Shown here in pieces: positions 37,239 to 45,636 of a stretch of DNA of 64,000 bases. This DNA comes from CAIZGX01 sp964385405 (GTDB taxonomy: Bacteria; Bacteroidota; Bacteroidia; Flavobacteriales_D; Sanyastnellaceae): contig CAYLOT010000006.1 in the NCBI GenBank assembly GCA_964385405.1, forward strand, positions 45,991 through 109,990, written 5' to 3'. The stretch's first letter is position 1. Every line of letters begins with the position of its first letter. The position numbers were made by a program, and so were the translations under genes. The notes beneath the pieces are model-generated. The model saw only the letters and a program-made list of their open reading frames with translations, was not told the DNA's origin and searched no databases.

Positions 37239-37685
37239 TTAGCTATACTTAGACTTCAAATGAACTTCATATTCACTTCCATTCACAGTTCTCGAATACC
37301 ATAACTCCTTATTGGTTAACCGTAATATTTTATAGTTAATAGTATCGTATACCAATGTATTGTTCCAGTCTACGTACTGAATTGTAATAGCCAACTCCTC
37401 TTTGTCATTTACAAACTCCCAAGTCCCTACATTAACAATTGGATTTCCAGCATCGACCGCCATGTCCAGATACTCACCATTTTTTTCAAATGTCGAAGAA
37501 TAACCAACCAAATCTTCTGGCGTGGTCATCTCTACTCCATCAACATATATCCCTTCATAATACCACTCACCAACCACTCTGGACTTCTTCGAACGCAATG
37601 AAAAATTCGGTCCATCTTCATACTTTCCACAAGAAACTAAAAGAAGTACCGCCCAGGCAGCAATAAATAAAGTTGATTTTTTCAT
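37239..37685 (-). CDS. Small lipocalin-like lipoprotein, paralogue 2
   Basis: 148 residues. Lipobox LLLVSC (Cys about 19) followed by CGKYEDGPNFSLRSKKSRVV and GEWYYEGIYVDGVEM; the end has LRLTNKELWYSRTV. Identity to the neighbours is highest in the first 35 residues and at LRLTN.ELW; the middle has diverged strongly. Secreted and lipid-anchored; no known function. Confidence 0.75.
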   Translation of the reverse strand: MKKSTLFIAAWAVLLLVSCGKYEDGPNFSLRSKKSRVVGEWYYEGIYVDGVEMTTPEDLVGYSSTFEKNGEYLDMAVDAGNPIVNVGTWEFVNDKEELAITIQYVDWNNTLVYDTINYKILRLTNKELWYSRTVNGSEYEVHLKSKYS

Positions 37686-37755
37686 GGTATATGTTTTTAA
37701 TGTAATTACAATAGTAATTATTTTCTGAACATATCGTTTCCATTTATAAAAATAA

Positions 37756-37779
37756 AAAAGACCTCCGAGGAGGTCTTTT
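37756..37779 (-). terminator. Intrinsic terminator after lipoprotein paralogue 3
   Basis: Perfect 11-bp inverted repeat AAAAGACCTCC/GGAGGTCTTTT with a 2-nt centre, 20 bp past the stop codon. Confidence 0.85.
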
Positions 37780-37799
37780 CATCTTATTAATCACGCTAC

Positions 37800-38234
37800 T
37801 TATTTAGCAGAATAATGTACTTCGTAAGTACCGCCGCTTCCGTCTGATTCTTCCAACCACAATTCAGAATTCGTTAAACGTAAGATTTTAGAAGAGTCTG
37901 ATTGTCCGCCACCATTAGAAACAACAATTTCTGATTTGTCATCTGAAAAAGCCCATGTGCCTGTAACTGATCCATTTGTAGGAATTCCAAAAACTACGAA
38001 GTCGTAGGTGTAAGTGTAGGCACCATCTTTATCGAATGTAACCTCAATTGTACCACCGTTAATGATTTCGTTTGTGATATTTGTTGATCCCTGAAACGCT
38101 TCAGTAACCGTCCAAGTACCCGCTAAACGAGAAGTCTTAGAACGAAGAGAAAATCCAGGACCGTCTTCATACTTTCCACAAGAAGCGAAAAGAACGACTG
38201 CAACGGCAGCGAAAAGAATTGATAATTTTTTCAT
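37800..38234 (-). CDS. Small lipocalin-like lipoprotein, paralogue 3
   Basis: 144 residues. Lipobox VVLFASC (Cys about 19), CGKYEDGPGFSLRSKTSRLA, GTWTVTEAFQGSTNI, and LRLTNSELWLEESDG. Third member of the local family. It lies directly after alaS, and its first six codons and leader are copied in the 258-bp tandem duplication just upstream. Confidence 0.75.
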   Translation of the reverse strand: MKKLSILFAAVAVVLFASCGKYEDGPGFSLRSKTSRLAGTWTVTEAFQGSTNITNEIINGGTIEVTFDKDGAYTYTYDFVVFGIPTNGSVTGTWAFSDDKSEIVVSNGGGQSDSSKILRLTNSELWLEESDGSGGTYEVHYSAK

Positions 38235-38475
38235 GTTTTTATTTTTTAATTGATTACGAATTTACAACAAAGTCTTGTGCTGTCTTCAGCACTTCTTGAA
38301 TTCCATTCACATCACTTCCTCCTGCAGTTGCGAAGAACGGTTGTCCACCACCACCACCTTTAATAGCCTTCGCCCATTCGCGAACAAGCTGACCGGCATT
38401 CCATTTCTTATCGTTCACCAACGAGTCGCTTAATGCCAATGATATGGTTGGCTTTCCGCCTTGAACATTCGCCAA
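38218..38475 (-). repeat. 258-bp perfect tandem duplication, copy 1 (alaS 3' end plus lipoprotein start)
   Basis: Identical base for base to 38476-38733. The unit runs from within the sixth codon of lipoprotein paralogue 3, through its leader, to about 74 codons inside the alaS 3' end. This copy carries a headless alaS tail (about 38254-38475) that lacks a proper start and should not be annotated as a gene. Confidence 0.95.
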
Positions 38476-38733
38476 ATTGATAATTTTTTCATGTTTTTAT
38501 TTTTTAATTGATTACGAATTTACAACAAAGTCTTGTGCTGTCTTCAGCACTTCTTGAATTCCATTCACATCACTTCCTCCTGCAGTTGCGAAGAACGGTT
38601 GTCCACCACCACCACCTTTAATAGCCTTCGCCCATTCGCGAACAAGCTGACCGGCATTCCATTTCTTATCGTTCACCAACGAGTCGCTTAATGCCAATGA
38701 TATGGTTGGCTTTCCGCCTTGAACATTCGCCAA
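38476..38733 (-). repeat. 258-bp perfect tandem duplication, copy 2 (functional alaS 3' end)
   Basis: The alaS reading frame uses this copy and its stop at 38512. At the junction with copy 1 the copied lipoprotein start (MKKLSI) runs into out-of-frame alaS sequence and gives a 20-codon open frame (38430-38492) with no expected function. Confidence 0.95.
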
Positions 38734-41121
38734 TAAAATAAATGCATTTGGAATTTCTGCTTTCAATTGGAAACAAATATCCTTGATTGCATTCGCATCT
38801 AAATCTACTTGATCAATCAACACCTTCATTCCATTTTTCTCGGTGAACTTCTCCTTCAACACGCCCTTCATTTGCATGGCTTTCTCGTGCTTCAGCGCGT
38901 CTAGTTCTTTTTCCAGCAAAGAGAATTTGCTTAACAAATCTTCTACTGCTTTGCTTGCGTTTTTGTTTTTCACCAACGAACGAACTGCCTCCAATTCGTT
39001 GCGTTCTTCTTCCAACAACGCATCTACCGCATCGGCTGTAATGGCTTCAATTCTTCGAATCCCCGCAGCAACCGCAGCTTCCGATGTTATCTGGAACGAA
39101 CGAATGTCACTGGTCTTTTGAACGTGCGTTCCTCCGCACAATTCAACACTGCTTCCGAATTGAATCACACGAACGGTAGATCCGTATTTTTCGCCAAACA
39201 ACATCATGGCACCTTGCGCTTTCGCTTCGTCCATGGTTGCGTTTCTATTTTCATTTAATGGGAAAGCTGCGCGAATGCGGCTGTTCACCAATTGCTCTAC
39301 TTGCTTCAATTCGTCGTCGGTCATTTTCGCGAAATGCGAAAAGTCGAAACGCAAATAATCTGAATTCACCAACGATCCTTTTTGCTCTACGTGTGTACCC
39401 AACACATCACGAAGTGCTTCATGAAGTAAGTGTGTTACACTGTGGTTGCGCTGAGAGCTTTCGCGCTTCGTGCGATCTACAACCGCAGTAAAAGTTGCGT
39501 TCACATTCTCTGGAAGTTGCTCTACAAAATGAACACTCAAGTTGTTTTCTTTCTTGGTGTCTATAACAGCTATGCTCTCGTTAATGGTTTTCAAAACACC
39601 CGTGTCTCCCACTTGTCCGCCACCTTCCGCGTAGAACGGCGTGTTGCTCAACACCAATTGAAAACTCTCTTTTCCTTTCGCTTTAATCTTTCTGTATTTC
39701 AGAATTTTCGTTTCGCATTCCAACGAATCGTATCCAACAAACGTTGGATCTCCTGCTTGCAATTCAACCCAGTCGTCGGTCTCTAATTTCGTAGCACTGC
39801 GACTGCGTTCTTTTTGCTTGGCTAACTCTTCTTCGAATCCTGCAGCATCTACGCCCACGCCTTTTTCAGAAGCAATTAACGAGGTTAAGTCGAAAGGAAA
39901 TCCGAAGGTGTCGTACAATTCGAATACGGTCTTTCCATCTAACACGGAAGCACCTTTGCTCAGGTGATCGTCTAACAATTGAATGCCTTTGTCGAGTGTG
40001 CGCAAGAAACTTTCTTCTTCTTCACGAATTACACGCTTCACCAAATCTTTGTTGGAAACAATCTCTGGGAAGAATGCACCCATCTCCGCCGCAAGAACAT
40101 CTACCAATTCATAAATGAATGGATCTTTTCTGTTAAGGAAACTGTATCCGTAGCGAATGGCTCTGCGCAAGATTCTTCGAATAACATATCCCGCTCCACC
40201 GCTTGCAGGAAGCTGTCCGTCTGCAATGGTAAACGACACCGCGCGAACGTGGTCTGCAATAACGCGAATAGCAATGTCTTGCTTTGAATCGCTGCGTGTA
40301 TAAGCCACACCCGATGCTTTCGAAATACGGTCAATCAAGGGCGAGAACACATCGGTGTCGTAGTTCGATTGTTTGCCTTGAAGGGCAACACACAAACGTT
40401 CGAAGCCCATTCCGGTGTCTACGTGCTTGTTTGGTAGCGACTCTAACTCGCCGCTTGCTTTGCGATTGAATTGCATGAACACGTTGTTCCAAATTTCAAT
40501 CACCTGAGGGTGGCTTTCATTCACCAATGATTTTCCATCTACTTTCGCGCGCTCTTCATCGGTACGAATGTCGATATGAATTTCGCTACACGGACCGCAA
40601 GGACCCGTTTCGCCCATTTCCCAAAAGTTGTCTTTCTTATTTCCCTTTAAAATTCTGTCTTCTGCAATGCAACGTTTCCAAATGTCGAAAGCCTCTTGAT
40701 CGAATTCCAATCCTTCCTTTTCATCTCCTTCAAAAACCGTCACATACAATCTGTCTTTGGGAAGTTTGTACACTTCCGTCAATAACTCCCAAGCCCATGT
40801 GATGGCCTCTTCCTTGAAATAATCTCCGAACGACCAGTTACCTAGCATTTCGAACATGGTGTGGTGATAGGTATCTACTCCAACCTCTTCCAAGTCGTTG
40901 TGCTTTCCGCTAACACGAAGACACTTCTGAGAATTCGCAATACGCTTGTGCTCTATGGTTCCGTGGCCAAGAAATAAATCTTTGAACTGATTCATTCCCG
41001 CGTTGGTGAACATAAGCGTTGGATCGCCCTTCACCACAATGGGTGCCGACGAAACAATGTGGTGACCCTTCGATTTGAAAAAGTCTAAAAAAGTTTGGCG
41101 AATCTCTTGAGCTGTCATCAT
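38512..41121 (-). CDS. alaS: Alanyl-tRNA synthetase
   Basis: 869 residues from MMTAQEIRQTFLDFF. Class II core with SSAPIVVKGDPTLMFTNAGM and FKDLFLG, editing domain with HSVTHLLHEALRDVLG (HxxxH) and the distal CGGTHVQKTSDI zinc/editing motif, C-Ala domain with the glycine-rich GGGGGQPFFATAGGSD at the end. It charges tRNA-Ala and edits Ser/Gly. The frame is open farther upstream, but TAAATTTG ends 5 nt before this ATG, which supports it. The next codon is also ATG. Confidence 0.97.
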   Translation of the reverse strand: MMTAQEIRQTFLDFFKSKGHHIVSSAPIVVKGDPTLMFTNAGMNQFKDLFLGHGTIEHKRIANSQKCLRVSGKHNDLEEVGVDTYHHTMFEMLGNWSFGDYFKEEAITWAWELLTEVYKLPKDRLYVTVFEGDEKEGLEFDQEAFDIWKRCIAEDRILKGNKKDNFWEMGETGPCGPCSEIHIDIRTDEERAKVDGKSLVNESHPQVIEIWNNVFMQFNRKASGELESLPNKHVDTGMGFERLCVALQGKQSNYDTDVFSPLIDRISKASGVAYTRSDSKQDIAIRVIADHVRAVSFTIADGQLPASGGAGYVIRRILRRAIRYGYSFLNRKDPFIYELVDVLAAEMGAFFPEIVSNKDLVKRVIREEEESFLRTLDKGIQLLDDHLSKGASVLDGKTVFELYDTFGFPFDLTSLIASEKGVGVDAAGFEEELAKQKERSRSATKLETDDWVELQAGDPTFVGYDSLECETKILKYRKIKAKGKESFQLVLSNTPFYAEGGGQVGDTGVLKTINESIAVIDTKKENNLSVHFVEQLPENVNATFTAVVDRTKRESSQRNHSVTHLLHEALRDVLGTHVEQKGSLVNSDYLRFDFSHFAKMTDDELKQVEQLVNSRIRAAFPLNENRNATMDEAKAQGAMMLFGEKYGSTVRVIQFGSSVELCGGTHVQKTSDIRSFQITSEAAVAAGIRRIEAITADAVDALLEEERNELEAVRSLVKNKNASKAVEDLLSKFSLLEKELDALKHEKAMQMKGVLKEKFTEKNGMKVLIDQVDLDANAIKDICFQLKAEIPNAFILLANVQGGKPTISLALSDSLVNDKKWNAGQLVREWAKAIKGGGGGQPFFATAGGSDVNGIQEVLKTAQDFVVNS

Positions 41122-41185
41122 GCGCGCAAATTTACATCTCACAAGGGAAGAAGCGATTAAAAAAAGTAACGTAAATTCGCAAGGC

Positions 41186-42145
41186 ATGAAGAAATTCAAG
41201 TACAAATACATCTTCAATCCGAATACCCTCAATTATGAGGCTATAACCTACACCCTTCGAGATTATGCGTGGATTGTAACACGCTATGTGCTTGCAGGTG
41301 TAGTATTGGGGGGAATTGGTATTGTGCTTTACGCATCATTCTTCAAGGATCCAGAGACCGAGCAGCTCGAGAAAAAAATCAATTACCTCGAATCACAAAT
41401 TGAGACTTTCAATAGAAAAATCGATACACTCGAATTGTTTGCTACAGACCTAGAACGTAGAGACGAAAACGTTTATCGTTCTATTTTCGGAGCAGAGCCT
41501 TATGTGCGGAAATACTCAGGACTTACCTCAAAAACTCACAACGATTTTGCAACTGACAAAGACGTTCAAGAAACCTTGTTCCGTATACGTAAGCTTCAAG
41601 AAATGTTTGTAACGCAGAGCAAATCGTACGAAGAGATTTATTCTTTGGCGCGCGGACAAGATGCTATGCTACAAAGTATTCCTGCCATTCAGCCAGTGGC
41701 TAACAAAGACTTAGAGCGTATCTCTTCTGGGTTCGGTTACCGCATTCACCCAATTTACAAAGTGGCTAAACTGCACACAGGACTTGACTTTACAGCCGAT
41801 ATTGGAACAGAGATTTACGCAACTGGAGACGGCGTTGTGGAAAAGATTGAAAGCATTTATACCGGTTATGGAAACAACGTGGTTGTGCAACACGGATACG
41901 GGTATCAGACACTTTATGCACACATGAGCAAAATTTTGGTGAAAAATGGCGAAAAGGTCAAAAGAGGCCAATTGATAGGGCTTGTAGGCAATACCGGAGC
42001 TTCAACAGGGCCTCACTTGCATTATGAAGTTATTAGAAACGGTGAAAAAGTAGATCCGGCGTTTTACTTTTACAACGACATCACACCGGAGCAATACGAA
42101 GAGGTATTGCAACGCGCTGCGAATGCCAACCAAAGTTTCGACTAA
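41186..42145 (+). CDS. M23-family peptidoglycan endopeptidase, membrane-anchored
   Basis: 319 residues from MKKFKYKYIFNPNTLNYE. One membrane helix (about 35-57), a coiled coil (about 60-100, EQLEKKINYLESQIETFNRK), and a complete LytM domain (about 185-300): zinc ligands in LHTGLDF and GPHLHYEV, plus YGNNVVVQHGYGYQTLYAHM. It is expected to cut peptide cross-links in the periplasm. The order alaS / M23 / MerR is common in Flavobacteriales. MerR follows after 2 bp. Confidence 0.92.
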   Translation: MKKFKYKYIFNPNTLNYEAITYTLRDYAWIVTRYVLAGVVLGGIGIVLYASFFKDPETEQLEKKINYLESQIETFNRKIDTLELFATDLERRDENVYRSIFGAEPYVRKYSGLTSKTHNDFATDKDVQETLFRIRKLQEMFVTQSKSYEEIYSLARGQDAMLQSIPAIQPVANKDLERISSGFGYRIHPIYKVAKLHTGLDFTADIGTEIYATGDGVVEKIESIYTGYGNNVVVQHGYGYQTLYAHMSKILVKNGEKVKRGQLIGLVGNTGASTGPHLHYEVIRNGEKVDPAFYFYNDITPEQYEEVLQRAANANQSFD

Positions 42146-42147
42146 TT

Positions 42148-42477
42148 ATGTCTAAGACCTTCGAAATAGAAAAGATATACTTCAGCATTTCTGAAGTTGC
42201 CGAGATGTTTGATGTGAACGCTTCTCTTCTACGTTTTTGGGAAAAAGAATTTCCGCAATTGCAACCGCGTAAAAACAGCAAGGGCAATCGCATGTATTCG
42301 AAGAAAGACATTGAGTTGTTTAAAAAGATTCACGAGTTGGTGCGTGTGCAAGGATTCACGCTTGAAGGCGCGAAGAATGCGCTTCGTCAGAAAGTAAACG
42401 AAACCGACGGCGCGGCTATTCAAGCGCGTTTGCTTCGTGTTCGTTCTGAATTAGTGAGCATTTTAAGCAGTTTTTAA
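42148..42477 (+). CDS. MerR-family transcriptional regulator
   Basis: 109 residues. Winged helix IYFSISEVAEMFDVNASLLR then FWEKEFPQLQPRKNSKGNRM, and a short dimerisation helix ending ELVSILSSF. There is no C-terminal sensor domain, so its signal is unknown. Probably co-transcribed with the upstream M23 peptidase. Confidence 0.88.
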   Translation: MSKTFEIEKIYFSISEVAEMFDVNASLLRFWEKEFPQLQPRKNSKGNRMYSKKDIELFKKIHELVRVQGFTLEGAKNALRQKVNETDGAAIQARLLRVRSELVSILSSF

Positions 42478-42509
42478 AAACAAACGACCGCATGGCTTGT
42501 TTCTAAGTC

Positions 42510-42791
42510 ATGTTATCTGAAACAGACATTGATAGAATCATAGAAATGGCGTGGGAAGACCGCACACCATTCGACGCTATAACCGCGCAGTTCGGCATTA
42601 GCGAAGCCGAAGTTATTGCACTTATGCGCAAAGAAATGAAAGCTTCTTCTTTCCGCATGTGGCGCGCACGTGTACAAGGAAGAGCCACGAAGCACGTGAT
42701 GCTTCGCACAGATTCGCTGAACGACGAAAGTCGCTTTAAATGCACCCGTCAGCGAAGCGTTTCCAACAATAAAATTTCAAAACGAAAATGA
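42510..42791 (+). CDS. TIGR03643/DUF2805-family small protein
   Basis: 93 residues. The first 70 (DIDRIIEMAWEDRTPFDAI, QFGISEAEVIALMRKEMK, SSFRMWRARVQGRATKH) match the TIGR03643 family, a helix-turn-helix-like small protein often beside photolyase-family genes. The C-terminus is basic (RQRSVSNNKISKRK). Its stop overlaps the start of the photolyase-family gene (ATGA), so the two are coupled. The DNA-binding role is an inference from the helix-turn-helix look. Confidence 0.8.
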   Translation: MLSETDIDRIIEMAWEDRTPFDAITAQFGISEAEVIALMRKEMKASSFRMWRARVQGRATKHVMLRTDSLNDESRFKCTRQRSVSNNKISKRK

Positions 42792-44242
42792 AAGTTGGTC
42801 TAGTCTTTCCGCACCAACTGTTCGAAGAGCACGAACTCTTTCGTTCGTGCGAATGTCTTTTGCTTATTGAAGAACCGCTATTCTTTTCCCAATACCCCTT
42901 CCACAAGAAAAAAATAATCTTACATCGCGCAAGCATGAAAGCCTTTCTGGAAGAACAATCCAGATCTTCTTCCAACTGGAAATATCTTTCACACAACGAA
43001 GCCTCTTCCCTTCAAATTGAAAATGAATTGAAGTCTTTGGGTGCGACGGAATTGTTGTGGATCGACACGGTTGATTTCAACCTGGAAAAAAAAATAAACA
43101 AGTGTGCGCAACGATTAAGTCTTGCGACCAAACGTTTCGACTCGCCAAATTTTTACAACACAGAAGACGAATTGAAAGCCTACTTCAACAAGAAAAAATT
43201 CTTCTTGAATGACTTTTATATTCACGAAAGAAAGAAGCGCAAAATTCTGTTGGAAGCCAACGACGAACCCGTTGGAGGCAAGTGGACGTTCGATACCGAG
43301 AACCGCGCGAAAGCCCCGAAGGGCATGCAGTTTCCTGAACCGTATGCTTCAACACGAAATGAATTTGTGGTTGAAGCAACAGCCTACGTGGAAGCGCATT
43401 TCGCAAAGCATGTGGGCACTTCCGAGAACTTCATTTACGCCGTTACAAGAGACGAGGCGAAAGCGGCTTTGCGCTATTTCATTCAACATAAAATAAAGGA
43501 ATACGGCACCTACCAAGATGCAATTGTGCCGCAAGAATCGTGGCTGTTTCACTCTGTGATTTCTCCGTATTTAAACATAGGCCTGCTCTCTCCGCAAGAG
43601 TGTGTTCAAGCGGCATTGGACTCGCAAGCTGAAATGAATAATGTGGAAGGATTCGTGCGTCAGATCTTGGGTTGGCGCGAGTTCATTCGTGCGGTGTATG
43701 TGTTGAAAGGTTTGGAAGAACGCAACTCGAATTTCTTTCAACACGACCGGAAACTACCCAATGGATTTTGGAAAGGAGAAACCGGTATTCGTCCCATTGA
43801 CGACTGCCTGAAAGGCTTGCGCGAAAACGCATATTCGCATCACATTGAACGCTTGATGGTGTTTGGGAATTTCATGCTCTTGAGCGAAGTTCATCCGCAT
43901 GAAGTGTACGAGTGGTTCATGACGTACTACATAGATGCTTACGATTGGGTTATGGTTCCGAATGTATACGGCATGTCGCAGTTTGCAGACGGCGGACTCA
44001 TGAGCACGAAGCCATACATGAGTGGATCGAACTACATTTTCAAGATGAGTCATTACAAAAAGGGCGAGCCTTGGGAGAAGATTTGGGATGCCTTGTTTTG
44101 GAATTTCATTGAACGCAATACACCTTTCCTTTCACGGAATTATCGCTTGAGTATGATGGTGGCCTTGCTGAACAAAATGGACGGGCAAAAAAAACAAGGG
44201 CACCTGGCCCTTGCTCAATCTTTTTTGAATAAAGAGAATTAA
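42788..44242 (+). CDS. Cryptochrome/photolyase-family protein (PhrB-like, DPRP type)
   Basis: 484 residues. N-terminal Rossmann domain (VGLVFPHQLFEEHELF), then the FAD-binding helical domain with EGFVRQILGWREFIRAVYVL, NAYSHHIERLMVFGNFMLL and YDWVMVPNVYGMSQFADGG. This is the deoxyribodipyrimidine photolyase-related family whose studied members repair (6-4) photoproducts and carry an Fe-S cluster. Here the segment that normally holds several Cys ligands reads KMSHYKKGEPWEKIWDALFW, with no Cys, so a cluster is unlikely. Coupled to the TIGR03643 gene. Confidence 0.88.
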   Translation: MKVGLVFPHQLFEEHELFRSCECLLLIEEPLFFSQYPFHKKKIILHRASMKAFLEEQSRSSSNWKYLSHNEASSLQIENELKSLGATELLWIDTVDFNLEKKINKCAQRLSLATKRFDSPNFYNTEDELKAYFNKKKFFLNDFYIHERKKRKILLEANDEPVGGKWTFDTENRAKAPKGMQFPEPYASTRNEFVVEATAYVEAHFAKHVGTSENFIYAVTRDEAKAALRYFIQHKIKEYGTYQDAIVPQESWLFHSVISPYLNIGLLSPQECVQAALDSQAEMNNVEGFVRQILGWREFIRAVYVLKGLEERNSNFFQHDRKLPNGFWKGETGIRPIDDCLKGLRENAYSHHIERLMVFGNFMLLSEVHPHEVYEWFMTYYIDAYDWVMVPNVYGMSQFADGGLMSTKPYMSGSNYIFKMSHYKKGEPWEKIWDALFWNFIERNTPFLSRNYRLSMMVALLNKMDGQKKQGHLALAQSFLNKEN

Positions 44243-44394
44243 GATCCGCAGTAAAGACAGCCTCCATCGGCATCTTCTGTTTCTCCTGCGCCATTCACTA
44301 GACGCTTCACTTCGTTTTCTACATCTGCTTCAGACCAAGTAGGATTTACCGCCTTAATGCGTGCTTTTAAGAATAAGTATTCGTTTGATTCCAT
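44239..44394 (-). CDS. 51-residue acidic peptide with C-terminal CxxC
   Basis: Starts MESNEYLFLKARIKAVNPTW, then SEADVENEVKRLV, and ends DADGGCLYCGS. The first 38 residues look helical and charged. The tail has a Gly-Gly followed by a short Cys-containing hexapeptide, reminiscent of a leader/core layout, though no modifying enzyme or ABC exporter is adjacent. It overlaps the photolyase-family stop by 4 bp in convergent orientation. It could also be a small metal- or redox-binding protein. The reading frame has a sound codon pattern; function unknown. Confidence 0.6.
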   Translation of the reverse strand: MESNEYLFLKARIKAVNPTWSEADVENEVKRLVNGAGETEDADGGCLYCGS

Positions 44395-44488
44395 AAGGGT
44401 GTGTTTTGGTAATAGGAAGTTACAAAGGTGAATATGAAGCCCGTGTTAAGTCGAATTGACTTACTAACATCCATCGGTTCACGGACAT

Positions 44489-45628
44489 CTATTTACTGAT
44501 TATCAGGGAAAAGACCCGTGGATAATCCGTTACCGCAATGAAATATCTTCCGTTTGGCAAGTCTGAAATATCGAGGTCTGTTTCGTGACGAATTCTTGTC
44601 TTCTTTATGAGTTTTCCTTCGCTGTTCCTGACTTCTAGGCATAGCGACTTTTCTGGAACTTGAATGTGAACGATGTCTTTCGCTGGGTTGGGAAAAATTC
44701 GGATATCAGCAGATTCAGAGAACACGTTATTCCCAGAAAGGTAATCTCCGAGAACCGGAGTCAAATCGAATTTGTGCAGTTTCTGTTGGGTGGTAATGAT
44801 GCTTTGACTGAAGTACTCATTGGTGAGGTAGACATCTATTCCGTTCGTGGTTGATACTCCTTCAATTTGGTGAAAATTCAAAGAAGGATTTATTTTTTGT
44901 TGGAAGGAAGAAAAGAAATCGGTTCCCTCGAATCCGAACAGTAGATACATGAACGGCTGCAGCAATGAAGAGTATCCCGAAAGGATAATGAGTCTTTTGT
45001 TTGGAAGATAGGTGGCGCCAGTAATGAGTCCGTTTACCGCAGAAGAATCTTTTCGATGTGCTAGATAATTTCCTGGAACTTTCGGTACGCTGTAACACAC
45101 GGTTGAGAGGTTATTCCAATTCTTGGTGAAGAGAAATAAGCTGTCTGTTCCCGCAATAAACGCCTCGCAATCGAAGGCCGTATTTTGGTTGGAAGGGGTG
45201 AAGTCTGTTTGATCTTCGTATGCAAAAGCTATGGTATCTATAGCAGGCGCGCCTTCAATGAGAGATGATTTTTCAATTCGAAGAATGTGCAGATCTGTTC
45301 GGCTTCCGGCGTTGTTTCCGAAATCTCCAATGTAGAGATATAAGCTGTCTTGGGTAATTTCTTCCCAATCGACATTGGAAGTTCCGTTCAATGAATAAGT
45401 TTGAAGAATGGCTCCATTCAATGTGTCTATCACATAAAGCTGCTCGTCTGAATTATCGTTGTGTGTAACCAGCCCTTGCTGAAAACGAGTAATACCAGAC
45501 GTTTCAAGAAGTTCAGCTGGCAACTGCACAGAGTAGACGGGTGCCACTGTTACGGTAGGAAGGTTTGGTTGGGCGAACATTGAGCTCGCAAGAAAGAACA
45601 AACAAAATATTAGTGCTGAACGAAGCAT
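44489..45628 (-). CDS. Secreted beta-propeller-like protein with type IX sorting domain
   Basis: 379 residues from MLRSALIFCLFFLASSMFAQ. The body (about 30-300) has repeated strands such as EELYVIDTLNGAIL-type blades and SLYLYIGDFGNNAGSRTDLH, as in SdiA-regulated/propeller lipoproteins. The end has RIFPNPAKDIVHIQV and LPNGRYFIAV, a type IX sorting domain. TAGATTTG ends 3 nt before this ATG, so the TTG two codons upstream, inside that box, is not used. Function unknown. Confidence 0.8.
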   Translation of the reverse strand: MLRSALIFCLFFLASSMFAQPNLPTVTVAPVYSVQLPAELLETSGITRFQQGLVTHNDNSDEQLYVIDTLNGAILQTYSLNGTSNVDWEEITQDSLYLYIGDFGNNAGSRTDLHILRIEKSSLIEGAPAIDTIAFAYEDQTDFTPSNQNTAFDCEAFIAGTDSLFLFTKNWNNLSTVCYSVPKVPGNYLAHRKDSSAVNGLITGATYLPNKRLIILSGYSSLLQPFMYLLFGFEGTDFFSSFQQKINPSLNFHQIEGVSTTNGIDVYLTNEYFSQSIITTQQKLHKFDLTPVLGDYLSGNNVFSESADIRIFPNPAKDIVHIQVPEKSLCLEVRNSEGKLIKKTRIRHETDLDISDLPNGRYFIAVTDYPRVFSLIISK

Positions 45629-45636
45629 GCTCAAAT

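Noticed and set aside
37756..37779. The 11-bp perfect palindrome as another array unit
   Set aside because: Single, with A/T tracts on both sides and no linker-joined neighbours; it is an ordinary terminator.
38254..38475. Separate gene for an AlaS C-terminal fragment
   Set aside because: It is copy 1 of the 258-bp duplication, without a proper start or leader.
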